The notes under the pieces: model-generated
The model's input: the letters and a program-made list of their open reading frames with translations, nothing else
The model's database searches: none
What the model was told of the DNA's origin: nothing
Part shown: piece after piece, positions 53,469 through 62,119 of the stretch
How the letters are laid out: every line of letters begins with the position of its first letter
How positions within the stretch are numbered: the first letter of the stretch is position 1
Position numbers and translations under genes: made by a program
NCBI GenBank assembly: GCA_900473415.1
Contig: UCLR01000042.1
Location: forward strand, 1 to 64,000
DNA length: 64,000 bases
Source: Hyphomicrobiales bacterium
Lineage (GTDB): Bacteria > Pseudomonadota > Alphaproteobacteria > Rhizobiales > Beijerinckiaceae
Direction of reading: 5' to 3'

Positions 53469-54929
53469 ATGCGCGTCTTCACTGCGTCGCTGGCGACCGA
53501 GACCAATACCTTCGCGCCGCTCTATGTCGACCGCAGCGCCTTCGAGAGCGCCTTCTACTGCCCGCCCGGCACCCATCCGGAGACGCCGACGCTGTGCTCG
53601 GCGCCGATTGTCGCGGCGCGCCGGCGCGCTGCGAGCGAAGGCTATGAACTGATCGAGGGCACGGCGACCTGGGCCGAGCCGGCCGGGCTCGTCTCGCGCG
53701 AAGCCTATGAGAGCCTGCGCGACGAGATCCTCGGCCAGCTCAGGGAGGCGCTTCCGGTCGATATCGTGCTGCTCGGCCTGCATGGCTCGATGGTGGCGCG
53801 CGGATATGACGATTGCGAGGGCGATCTGATCACCTGGGTCCGTGCGCTCGCGGGGCCGGACTGCGTCATCGGTGCCGAGCTCGACATGCATTGCCATCTG
53901 ACCGCCCAGATGGTCGAGGGCGCAGACGTCATCGTCGCCTTCAAGGAGTTCCCGCATACGGATTTCCTGGCGCGGGCGGAGGACCTCCTGGAGCTTTGCC
54001 TGAAAGCTGCGCGCAAGGAGGTGAAACCTGTCAGCGCCGTCTTCGACTGCCGGGGGCTGGCCGCCTTCATGACCAGTCGCGAGCCCGGCCGCAGCTTCGT
54101 CGACCGCATCAAGGCGATGGAGGGGAAGGACGGCATCCTCTCGATCTCGGTTGCGCATGGCTTCCAGGCGGCGGATGTCGCCGATGTCGGCACCAAGGTT
54201 CTGGTCATCGCCGATGGCGACGAGGCGAAGGCTGCGGCGCTGGCGAAGGAACTCGGCCTCGAAATCCTGCGCTGGGGAACGGGCGCGACGCCGAAGCACT
54301 ACAAGCCGGAGGAGGGCATTGCGGAAGCGATGAAGCTGGCCACGCCGGGCAAGCCGGTCGTGCTGGCCGATCGCTGGGACAATCCGGGCGGCGGCGTTGC
54401 CGGCGATTCCTCCGTCATGGTCGAGGCGCTACTGAAGCATCCCGAAGTGCCGGCCGCCATCGGCGCGATGTGGGATCCCGTGGCAGTGAGCCTCTGCCGC
54501 GCGGCCGGCGTCGGCGCCGTGATCCCGCTGCGCTTCATCGGAAAGGCGGCGCCGTCCTCCGGCAGGCCGATCGATGCGGTGGTCGAGGTGACCGGCACGA
54601 CCGGCGATCTGCAGATCCCCTTCGAACAGAGCTGGGTTTCGCTCGGGCCGGCGGCGGCCATCCGCATCGGCAAGCTCGACATCGTGCTCGCCTCGACGCG
54701 AGCCCAGACCTTCAGTCCGCCGGTCTTCACCGATCTCGGCATCGACCTTGCCTCGAAGACGGTCGTGGTCGTCAAATCCTCCAATCATTTCCACGCCGCC
54801 TTCGCACCGATCGCGGCGAGCGTGCTCTATCTCGACAGCGGCGGACCCTACCCGCCGGATGCGAGCAAGATCGCCTACACCAAGGTCAAACGACCCTTCT
54901 CGCCGCTGGACCCGAACCCATGGCTGTAA
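53469..54929 (+). CDS. M81-family metallopeptidase (MlrC-like), 486 aa
   Basis: Second M81 paralogue. TETNTF (10-15), LHGSMV (104-109), LDMHCH (138-143) and FKEFPHTD (158-165) are the metal-site stretches, and DRWDNPGGGVAGDSSVMVEALL and VVVVKSSNHFHAAFAPIA the late conserved ones. It is a paralogue of the other two, with clearly different sequence, so the three are not recent duplicates. Cytoplasmic. Its last codons overlap the next gene's start by ten bases, coupling translation with the PLP enzyme. Confidence 0.88.
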   Translation: MRVFTASLATETNTFAPLYVDRSAFESAFYCPPGTHPETPTLCSAPIVAARRRAASEGYELIEGTATWAEPAGLVSREAYESLRDEILGQLREALPVDIVLLGLHGSMVARGYDDCEGDLITWVRALAGPDCVIGAELDMHCHLTAQMVEGADVIVAFKEFPHTDFLARAEDLLELCLKAARKEVKPVSAVFDCRGLAAFMTSREPGRSFVDRIKAMEGKDGILSISVAHGFQAADVADVGTKVLVIADGDEAKAAALAKELGLEILRWGTGATPKHYKPEEGIAEAMKLATPGKPVVLADRWDNPGGGVAGDSSVMVEALLKHPEVPAAIGAMWDPVAVSLCRAAGVGAVIPLRFIGKAAPSSGRPIDAVVEVTGTTGDLQIPFEQSWVSLGPAAAIRIGKLDIVLASTRAQTFSPPVFTDLGIDLASKTVVVVKSSNHFHAAFAPIAASVLYLDSGGPYPPDASKIAYTKVKRPFSPLDPNPWL

Positions 54930-56227
54930 CCGCCTCCACGCCTCTGCTGCCGCGTCTTTCGCTCGGTGAAATCGAGAACCAGCGCCTCGATGTCCTGACC
55001 AAGGGCATGCCGCCGGGCGCCTCGCTCCCTCTCTCCGAGATCGGCAAGCAGGGCTGGAGCCTGCTCAAGGGCGACATGCCGATGCCGCTCGCTGTCATCC
55101 GTGAGAGCGTGCTCAAGGCCAACAGCGCCTGGATGAGTGCCTTCGCGGCCGCCAACGGCCTGCTCATCGCCCCTCATGGCAAGACGACCATGGCGCCGCA
55201 GCTCTTCGATTTGCAGATCGCCGATGGCTCCTGGGCGATCACGGTCGCGACCATGCAGCAGCTCGCGGTGGCCCGGCATTTCGGCGTCAAGCGCGTCGTC
55301 CTCGCCAATCAACCCGTCGGGCCGCAGGAGATCGCAGCCTGCTTCGACGCGCTGAAAGACCCCGGCTTCGAGCTCTATTGCCTGGCCGACAGCGCGGCGG
55401 GCGTCGCGTTGCTGGCGGAGGCGGCAAAGGCGCAAAGCAGCGGCAATCCGCTGCGCGTCCTGGTCGAGATCGGTTTCACGGGCGGGCGCACCGGCGCGCG
55501 CAGCCGGGAGGAGGCTCTGGCCGTGGCGCGGGCCGTCGCTGGCGCGGCGGGCCTGCTGCTTGCCGGCTTCGAATGCTTCGAGGGGCTGCTCAGCGATACG
55601 GCCGGCGCCGACAGGCTGCTCGGCGAGGTCGTCGCGACCGCAGCGGCAGCGGAGAAGGAGGGGCTGCTTGGCCCCGAGCCGATGGTGCTGAGCGCTGGCG
55701 GAACCTCGCTGTTCGACAGGGCCGGCGAGGCGTTCAACGCCGCCGCCTTCACCCGGCCGATCGTCAAGGTGCTGCGCTCCGGCTGCTACCTGACGCATGA
55801 TTCCACCACCTACACCGCCGCCTTCCGCCGCATCACCATGGAGACGAGCCTCGCCCTGCCGCCGGGCGGGCTGGAGGCCGCTATCGAGGTCTGGGCCTAT
55901 GTCCAGTCACGGCCCGAGCGTGGACGCAGCCTGCTTACCATGGGCAAGCGCGACGTAGGCTTCGATTCCAGTCTGCCGGTGCCGCTGCGCTGGTTCCGGC
56001 CGGGTGGGGCGATGGCCAGGCCCGAGCCGATGCCGGCCGGCCACACCGTGCTCGCGCTCAACGACCAGCACTGCCATCTCGGCACGCCGGAGGAGAGCCC
56101 GCTGCAGGTCGGCGATATGGTCGCCTTCGGCATCGGCCATCCCTGCACGACCTTCGACAAATGGGCGTTGCTGATACTGGTCGATGACGACTGGCGCGTG
56201 ACGGGGGCGATCCGCACATTCTTCTGA
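54920..56227 (+). CDS. fold-type III PLP enzyme, D-serine dehydratase/D-threonine aldolase-like, 435 aa
   Basis: IAPHGKTTMAPQLFDLQ (83-99) holds the PLP lysine (Lys88) of the alanine-racemase-like TIM barrel. A C-terminal domain with LNDQHCHLG and VGDMVAFGIGHPCTTFDKW carries the His and Cys that bind zinc in eukaryotic-type D-serine dehydratases. The likely reaction is deamination or retro-aldol cleavage of a D-amino acid. It is longer than typical 370-380-aa members by an N-terminal stretch of about 50 residues. It overlaps the preceding M81 gene by ten bases. Confidence 0.85.
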   Translation: MAVTASTPLLPRLSLGEIENQRLDVLTKGMPPGASLPLSEIGKQGWSLLKGDMPMPLAVIRESVLKANSAWMSAFAAANGLLIAPHGKTTMAPQLFDLQIADGSWAITVATMQQLAVARHFGVKRVVLANQPVGPQEIAACFDALKDPGFELYCLADSAAGVALLAEAAKAQSSGNPLRVLVEIGFTGGRTGARSREEALAVARAVAGAAGLLLAGFECFEGLLSDTAGADRLLGEVVATAAAAEKEGLLGPEPMVLSAGGTSLFDRAGEAFNAAAFTRPIVKVLRSGCYLTHDSTTYTAAFRRITMETSLALPPGGLEAAIEVWAYVQSRPERGRSLLTMGKRDVGFDSSLPVPLRWFRPGGAMARPEPMPAGHTVLALNDQHCHLGTPEESPLQVGDMVAFGIGHPCTTFDKWALLILVDDDWRVTGAIRTFF

Positions 56228-56234
56228 TCGGCCC

Positions 56235-56251
56235 GTTCCTTGAGATGGAAC
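56235..56251. promoter_or_regulatory. inverted repeat upstream of the third M81 gene
   Basis: GTTCC-TTGAGAT-GGAAC, perfect 5-bp arms, followed by a TTGACG at 56261 that could be a -35 box. It is a candidate operator for the IclR regulator of the cluster, but it was not found in the same form at the other promoters. Confidence 0.3.
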
Positions 56252-56322
56252 ATCCGATCCTTGACGCGAAATGCTTGCGACAACTACGCTTTTGAGGTTG
56301 CGATCGTATCCGGGAGGTCGAT

Positions 56323-57831
56323 GTGCGCTTGGCTTTGATCCACGTCGTTCAGGAAACGAACGACTTCAATCCGGTGCTCACGACGCTCGAGGATTTCGAG
56401 GCCTTCGGCATCCATGAGGGCGAGGAGATCGTCCGGCATTTCGGCGAGATCGGGCAGATCGGCGGGCACTACGCGGCGATCAAGGAGTCCGGCCTCGATG
56501 TCGAGACAGTGCCCATCATCCGGGCCTGGAGCGTCGCCGGCGGCCGCATCTCGCGGGAGGCCTTCGATTTCTTCCAGGCCAAGATCCGGGCGGGGTTGGA
56601 GACGGCCGGGCCGATCGATGCGCTGGTGCTGCATCTGCACGGCGCCTGCGCGGCGGAAGGCATCGATGATGTCGAGGGCGAGCAGGCCGAGCTTTGCCGC
56701 CAGATCCTCGGCCCGGACGTGCCGATCCTGCTCGGGCTCGATCACCACGCCAACATCACTCAGAAGATCATGGCCAATTGCACGGCCATCGTCGGCCATC
56801 GCACTCAGCCGCATGACGTCTTCGACACCGGCAAGATCGGCACCGAGGTCTTGCTGCGTATCCTGACCGGAAAGCTGAATCCGGTCATGGCCTGGCGCAA
56901 GATTCCTCTCCTGTCACATCAGGAGCAGTTCCTGACCTCGAAAGGGCCGATGAAGGTCTGGTTCGACCGGGCCCGCGCTATCGAGGCGGACAGCCGCGTG
57001 CTGCAAGCCTCGAATTATCCGATGCAACCCTGGCTCGACGTCGCGGAAGGCGGTTGGTCCACCATCGTGGTCACCGATGGCGATCAGGCGCTGGCAGAGA
57101 AGCTGGCCGACGAACTCGCCGACCTCGCCTGGTCGATGCGGGACGATTTCCAGGTGCGCGCGGCGTTTCCCGTTGATGAGGCCGTACTGAAGGCCGATGC
57201 TTTCGAGCGCGGCGTGGTGGTGCTCAGCGATACCGGCGACACCGTTTTCGGCGGCGCGGCCGGGGATAGCAACCTGTTGCTGGAGGCGATGCTCAGGCTC
57301 GGCACCAAGGGCAAGGCGCTGATCCCGCTGATCTCGCCTCAAGCCGTGGCGACGCTGACCAAAGCCGGCGAGGGCGCGGAAGTCACGCTGCCGCTCGGCG
57401 GCGATGCCGCGCCGGCCTTCTTCAAGCCGCTGACGGTAACGGGGCGAGTGCGCAAGCTCGGGAGCGGCGTGGTTCCGCTCAGCTTCAACCATCAGACCGA
57501 GGTCGATATGGGCCGCGTCGCCGTCTTCGATGTCGGGCCGGTGACGCTTCTGATCTCAGAACTTCGCGGCGTCGCGGGGAATGTGCCGGGTGTCTACGAG
57601 GCCTTTGGCGTCAAACCCGCCGACTACAAGATGGCCGTGCTGAAGACGGCCTCGAACTTCCAGTATTTTGACGACATCGCCTCCGGGCTCGTGCGCGCCG
57701 ATACGCGCGGGCCGGGGCAGTCCGATGTGTTCACACTGCCGTGGCAGCGGATTCCGCGCCCGGTCTATCCGTTGGAGACAATAAGCGACTGGCGGGCGCA
57801 TTCGTCCCAGCCGGGAGCGGGGACGGGCTGA
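56323..57831 (+). CDS. M81-family metallopeptidase (MlrC-like), 502 aa
   Basis: Third M81 paralogue. QETNDF (10-15), HLHGAC, LDHHANIT and HRTQPHDVFD are the metal-site stretches, and VLSDTGDTVFGGAAGDSNLLLEAML and AVLKTASNFQYF the late conserved ones. HRTQPH replaces the F/YREN/EFPHTD pattern of the others, which may change specificity. The start is a GTG with GGGAGG six bases upstream. An out-of-frame ATG two bases earlier is a distraction. 95 bases separate it from the PLP gene. Confidence 0.87.
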   Translation: MRLALIHVVQETNDFNPVLTTLEDFEAFGIHEGEEIVRHFGEIGQIGGHYAAIKESGLDVETVPIIRAWSVAGGRISREAFDFFQAKIRAGLETAGPIDALVLHLHGACAAEGIDDVEGEQAELCRQILGPDVPILLGLDHHANITQKIMANCTAIVGHRTQPHDVFDTGKIGTEVLLRILTGKLNPVMAWRKIPLLSHQEQFLTSKGPMKVWFDRARAIEADSRVLQASNYPMQPWLDVAEGGWSTIVVTDGDQALAEKLADELADLAWSMRDDFQVRAAFPVDEAVLKADAFERGVVVLSDTGDTVFGGAAGDSNLLLEAMLRLGTKGKALIPLISPQAVATLTKAGEGAEVTLPLGGDAAPAFFKPLTVTGRVRKLGSGVVPLSFNHQTEVDMGRVAVFDVGPVTLLISELRGVAGNVPGVYEAFGVKPADYKMAVLKTASNFQYFDDIASGLVRADTRGPGQSDVFTLPWQRIPRPVYPLETISDWRAHSSQPGAGTG

Positions 57832-57863
57832 AGCGAAACTCAACCGAAAACAGGGGAAAAGCG

Positions 57864-59405
57864 ATGACAAGGCTGTCGCGACGTCAATTCTGCATGACCG
57901 GCCTCGCTTTGGCGGGCGCCACACCCCTGGCGGCAAATTGGCCGGCCGCCGCGCAGCAGCTCAAGGGCGGCACGCTCCGGGTCGCCGTCCTGACGGAGCT
58001 TGCGAATTACGATCCGCAACAGCTCTCCACGGTCAATTTCCACGTCATCAAGAACCTCTATGACAGCCTGATCGAATACACTCCGGACGGTAAGCCGGAG
58101 CCAAGTCTGGCGACCGCCTGGACGATCTCGCCGGACAAGACCTCGGTGAACCTGACGCTGCGCGACGGCGTGACCTTCCATAGCGGCACGCCGTTCAAGT
58201 CGGACTCGGTTCTCGCGACGCTGCAGAAGGGCGCCGATCCCAAGCGTGGCAAGAATGTCTTCTCGACCATGTCGATCGTGAAGGACTGGTCGGCGCCCGA
58301 CGACCGCACCGTCACGATCAACTTCAAGGCGCCGGTGCCGGAGCGGCAGATCCTCGACCTGCTGCAGTTCCTGCTGCCGATCGACCCGAAGGGCATCGAC
58401 ACCGTCGAGACCGTGCCGGCCGGCACCGGGCCCTATACGCTGGTCAGTCGCGCGGTCGGGCAGGGCTTGAGGCTCAAGGCCAATCCGAAATACTGGCGGC
58501 CCAACCAGCCGGTGACGCAGGACCTCGTCTTTACCGTCTTCACCGAGGATCAGGCGGCGACCGCCGCGTTGGAATCGGGCGCGGCCGACATCATCTATGG
58601 CGGCTCCTCGCGCAGCGCGGTCCGGCTCAAGGGCGCGGGCTATCAGGTCTTCGCCGGACCGGGGCCGCTGGTGCAGGTCTTCCGCATCAACTCGACGCGC
58701 GGGCCCTTCCGCAACAAGTCGTTCCGGCAGGCCTTCAACTACCTGATGGACCGGCAGAGCATCCTGCGCGTCGGCTATGCCGGGATGGGGCAGGAGGTGG
58801 CGCTGCCCTGGGCGCCAGCGAGCCCGGCTTTCGACGCCGCCTACACCAAGACCTATGCCTATGATCTCGACAAGGCGAAGAAGCTGATCGCCGCCTCCGG
58901 CCTCTCGGCCGACGAGATGAAGGGCTGGAAGCTGCTGGTGAACGGCAGCGATGAATCCTCGGTCTCGATCAGCCAGATCGCGCAGGGCTCGCTGCAGAAG
59001 ATCGGCATTCCCGTCGAGCTCGACATACGCCAGGGCGCGGAATACGTCTCCGCGCTGCTCGGCGGCGATTTCGCCGCGACGTTCGGGGCGGTCGGCAACG
59101 TTCAGAAATTCCCATCCCGCGTCGCCACCAACTCGATCTATCGCACCTCGCAAAATCCGGTCCTTAAGGACCCGCACCCGCATCCGGACTATGTCGCCGC
59201 GATCGCCAAGGTCGATGCCTCGACTGGCAGCGCCGCCGAGGTCAAGGCGGCCTATGATAACCTCAACAAGGTGATGGTCGAGGAGGCCTTCGGCATTCCG
59301 ACCAACTCCTACGATGTCGGCCTGATCGTCGCCTCTGACAAGATCGGTGGGGTGACGCTCGACATGGACAACCTCCTCGTCGCGCGGACCATCGGGTTCA
59401 AGTGA
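57864..59405 (+). CDS. ABC transporter peptide-type substrate-binding protein (SBP family 5), 513 aa
   Basis: MTRLSRRQFCMTGLALAG...AAAQQ is a twin-arginine signal of about 34 residues. The mature part follows the DppA/OppA pattern: LTELANYDPQQLSTVNF, NLYDSLIEYTPDGKPEPSLATAW, NLTLRDGVTFHSGTPFKSDSV, GTGPYTLV, and FRQAFNYLMDRQSI. It delivers peptides or similar compounds to the membrane permeases. Its stop overlaps the first permease start by four bases. The ligand is not evident; the M81 genes suggest a peptide. Confidence 0.92.
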   Translation: MTRLSRRQFCMTGLALAGATPLAANWPAAAQQLKGGTLRVAVLTELANYDPQQLSTVNFHVIKNLYDSLIEYTPDGKPEPSLATAWTISPDKTSVNLTLRDGVTFHSGTPFKSDSVLATLQKGADPKRGKNVFSTMSIVKDWSAPDDRTVTINFKAPVPERQILDLLQFLLPIDPKGIDTVETVPAGTGPYTLVSRAVGQGLRLKANPKYWRPNQPVTQDLVFTVFTEDQAATAALESGAADIIYGGSSRSAVRLKGAGYQVFAGPGPLVQVFRINSTRGPFRNKSFRQAFNYLMDRQSILRVGYAGMGQEVALPWAPASPAFDAAYTKTYAYDLDKAKKLIAASGLSADEMKGWKLLVNGSDESSVSISQIAQGSLQKIGIPVELDIRQGAEYVSALLGGDFAATFGAVGNVQKFPSRVATNSIYRTSQNPVLKDPHPHPDYVAAIAKVDASTGSAAEVKAAYDNLNKVMVEEAFGIPTNSYDVGLIVASDKIGGVTLDMDNLLVARTIGFK

Positions 59406-60277
59406 CGGGGCTTGCTGCGGCAGGGCGTCTGCTGCGCCGGCTTCTCGCCCGGCGCGGCGCGGTGCTCAGCCTCGCCTTCCTGGCGCTGGTGGGGTGTGCC
59501 GCACTCTTCGCCGGCCTCCTGCCGCTCGATCCGCTGCGGCAGAGCATAGCGGATTCATTGAAGCCGCCTTCCACGGAGGCCTGGTTCGGCACGGACGAGC
59601 TCGGCCGCGACATCCTCGCACGCGTCGTCTACGGGGCGCGGACTTCGCTGGTGACGGCCTTCGGCGCGGTGTTCATCGCGGCGCTCATCGGCGTGCCGGT
59701 CGGGCTTGTCGCCGGCTTCTATGGGGACTGGCGCGATTCCGTCCTGATGCGCTGCATCGACGTGCTGCTGGCTCTGCCGAACATCCTCTTCGCCATGGCG
59801 CTGATCGCGGTGCTGGGCCGCAGCCAGGGCGCGGCGCTGGTCGCGGTCGGCGTCGCCGGCATTCCGAGCTTCGCGCGCATCGCCCGGGCGCAGGTCATGG
59901 CGCTGCGCCAGCTCGATTTCGTCACGGCCGTGCGCGGCTTTGGCGGCGGGCCGGGCTACATCATGTTCCGAACCATCCTGCCCAACGCCTTGAGCCCGCT
60001 GGTGGTGCAGGCCATCGTGCTGGCCTCGATCGCGATCCTGCTGGAGGCTGCGCTCTCATTCCTCGGCGTGGGCGTGCCGCCACCAACGCCGAGTTGGGGC
60101 GAGATGCTGCGCACCGGCAAATCCTATCTCTACGAGGCGCCGACCTATGCGGTGCTGCCGGGAATCGTGCTGACGCTGACGATCCTCTCCTTCGACACGA
60201 TCGGCCGGGCCATGACCGCGCTGATCGACCGGGACGAGACCGATGCGGTCCGGGAGACCGCCGGGGGGCGGCGATGA
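59402..60277 (+). CDS. ABC transporter permease, DppC/OppC-like, 291 aa
   Basis: Six helices. FGTDELGRDILARVVYGARTSLVTAFG (about 62-88) is the DppC signature and FVTAVRGFGGGPGYIMFRTILPNALSPLVVQ holds the ATPase-contacting EAA loop. The start is a GTG overlapping the binding-protein stop. Unusually the C-type permease precedes the B-type one. No ATPase gene is in the window. Confidence 0.93.
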   Translation: MTGLAAAGRLLRRLLARRGAVLSLAFLALVGCAALFAGLLPLDPLRQSIADSLKPPSTEAWFGTDELGRDILARVVYGARTSLVTAFGAVFIAALIGVPVGLVAGFYGDWRDSVLMRCIDVLLALPNILFAMALIAVLGRSQGAALVAVGVAGIPSFARIARAQVMALRQLDFVTAVRGFGGGPGYIMFRTILPNALSPLVVQAIVLASIAILLEAALSFLGVGVPPPTPSWGEMLRTGKSYLYEAPTYAVLPGIVLTLTILSFDTIGRAMTALIDRDETDAVRETAGGRR

Positions 60278-61221
60278 CGGCCTATATCCTGCGCCGACTC
60301 GCCCAGATGCTGCCGGTGCTGCTGCTCGCCTCTTTCGCGATCTTCGCGATGATCTATGCCGTGCCGGGCGGGCCGGTCGCGGTCATCGTCGGCGAGAACG
60401 CCTCGCAGGAGGAGATCGCGGCCGCGATCCAGCGCTACGGGCTCGACCGGCCGATGGTGGTGCAATATCTCGATTGGCTCGGCCGGGCTCTTACGGGCGA
60501 TTTCGGGCTCTCGCTGCACAGCCGACAACCCGTGCTGCAATTGATTGGCGAGAGGCTGCCGGCGACGGCGCAGCTTGCGCTTGCGGCGATCATCGTGGCG
60601 CTCGTGCTGGGCATCCCGGTGGGCATCGCCAGTGCGGTCAAACCAAATTCCTGGCTCGACCGGGTGCTGAGCGGCTGGAGCGCTCTGGCGCTCGGCGTGC
60701 CGACCTTCTGGGTCGGCATCCTGCTGATCCTGCTCTTCGCCGTGGAGCTGCGCTGGCTGCCTTCGGCCTCGCGCCATGTGCCGTTCTGGGAGTCGCCCTT
60801 CGAGGCGCTGCGCAGCCTCGCCTTGCCGGCGATAACGCTCGGTCTCTACGTCTCCGGCATCCTGGCACGGTTCCTGCGCGCCTCGCTGATCGGGGAATCG
60901 CGCTCCGACTATGTCCGGACTGCGCGCGCCAAGGGCGTTCCAGAGAACCGCATTGTCGGGCTGCACATGATGCGCAACGCGCTCCTGCCCTTCGTCACCA
61001 TCGTGGGGCTGATGATGGCGAACTTCATCGGCGGGGCGGTGGTGACGGAGGCCGTCTTCACCTATCCCGGCCTCGGGCGCCTGTTGATCCAGGCGATCAG
61101 CACCCGCGACTACCCACTCATCCAGGGCTGCATCCTGGTGATCCTTGTCGGCTACATGCTGATCAACCTTCTGGTCGACCTGCTCTATGCCTGGATCGAC
61201 CCGCGGATCGAATACCGATGA
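60274..61221 (+). CDS. ABC transporter permease, DppB/OppB-like, 315 aa
   Basis: MTAYILRRLAQMLPVLLLASFAIFAMIYAVPGGP is the DppB start, followed by RYGLDRPMVVQYLDWLGRALTGDFGLSLHSRQPV. The EAA loop is SDYVRTARAKGVPENRIVGLHMMRNALLPFVTIVGLMM. Its ATG overlaps the stop of the C-type permease (ATGA). The two permeases form the channel for the preceding binding protein. The stop is eight bases from the convergent iclR-type gene, so the operon ends here without dppD/dppF-type ATPases. Confidence 0.95.
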   Translation: MTAYILRRLAQMLPVLLLASFAIFAMIYAVPGGPVAVIVGENASQEEIAAAIQRYGLDRPMVVQYLDWLGRALTGDFGLSLHSRQPVLQLIGERLPATAQLALAAIIVALVLGIPVGIASAVKPNSWLDRVLSGWSALALGVPTFWVGILLILLFAVELRWLPSASRHVPFWESPFEALRSLALPAITLGLYVSGILARFLRASLIGESRSDYVRTARAKGVPENRIVGLHMMRNALLPFVTIVGLMMANFIGGAVVTEAVFTYPGLGRLLIQAISTRDYPLIQGCILVILVGYMLINLLVDLLYAWIDPRIEYR

Positions 61222-61229
61222 GCGCCGCC

Positions 61230-62009
61230 TCAGCCCGGAAGCGAGCCGAGCCGGTCCGATATGCCGGCGGCAACCTCGCGCAGGCGCTGGCCCGCCTTGG
61301 CCGCGAGCGAATGCGGCATGCGCATCAGCGGCGCCGAGATCGAGAGCGCCGCGACCGGGTAGCCGTCGCCATCGAGGATCGGCACGCCGACGCACATGGC
61401 GCCGTCCTCGTTCTCGCCCATCTCGGTGGCGTAGCCGGAGCGCGCCACTTGCCTGAGCTGCCGCTCGATCTCCTCGCGCTCCAGGAGCGTGCGGCCGGTG
61501 CGCTCGGTCAGGGGCAGGTCGAGCTGGTGCTGGCGCTCCGCCTCGGGCAGGAACGCGAGGATCGCCTTGCCGAGCGCGGTCGAATGCATCGGGTGGCTGT
61601 CGCCGATGCGCGCCTGCATCCGGAGCGACCGGTTCGCCTCTACGAGGTCGATATAGACGATGGTGCCGTTGCCCTTCACGGCGAGGTTCACCGTCTCGTT
61701 GAACTCCTGCATCAGCGTGATCATCGCCGGCCGCGCCAGCTCGCGGACCTTGCTGACGCTGGCGTCGGCCCGCGCGATGGCGCGCAATTGCGGCCCGAGA
61801 TTGTAGCGGTCGGTGGCGCGGTTGTGGTCGAGGAAGCCGGCGGCCGTCAGTGTCTGCAGGTAGCGGAAGGTCGTCGTCTTCGGGATCCGGAGCTCCTTGC
61901 TGACGGCGGTGAGCGCGATCTCGTGGCCGTGATGGGCGACGAGCTGCAGCACCTTCAACGCCTTCATCACGGGCTGAACGACGTAAGGGTTGTCGGGCGT
62001 CTTGGACAT
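61230..62009 (-). CDS. IclR-family transcriptional regulator, 259 aa
   Basis: Winged helix-turn-helix (about 10-70, VMKALKVLQLVAHHGHEIALTAVSKELRIPKTTTFRYLQTLTAAGF) and the IclR effector domain (STALGKAILAFLP near 135-147, GYATEMGENEDGAMCVGVPILDGDG near 185-209). The family senses small organic acids and controls catabolic genes. It is divergent from the class III aminotransferase gene across 110 bases and convergent with the permeases, so it is the natural regulator of the cluster. The 42-codon upstream extension is not conserved-looking. Confidence 0.93.
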   Translation of the reverse strand: MSKTPDNPYVVQPVMKALKVLQLVAHHGHEIALTAVSKELRIPKTTTFRYLQTLTAAGFLDHNRATDRYNLGPQLRAIARADASVSKVRELARPAMITLMQEFNETVNLAVKGNGTIVYIDLVEANRSLRMQARIGDSHPMHSTALGKAILAFLPEAERQHQLDLPLTERTGRTLLEREEIERQLRQVARSGYATEMGENEDGAMCVGVPILDGDGYPVAALSISAPLMRMPHSLAAKAGQRLREVAAGISDRLGSLPG

Positions 62010-62119
62010 GGCCCCTTGGCATAGCCAGCAGGGCTGAATTCCGCAAGGCGAAACCAGCGTTCCTTTACACGGTCCGGGCGCTCTGGTGAGGTCGCGGCGA
62101 GAGCAGGGGAGAGACGCCC

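Noticed and set aside
53813..56227. Apparent fusion of an M81-like part and the PLP enzyme in one long frame
   Set aside because: The upstream part is a shifted frame over the real M81 gene; the PLP protein begins at the ATG at 54920, overlapping the M81 stop.
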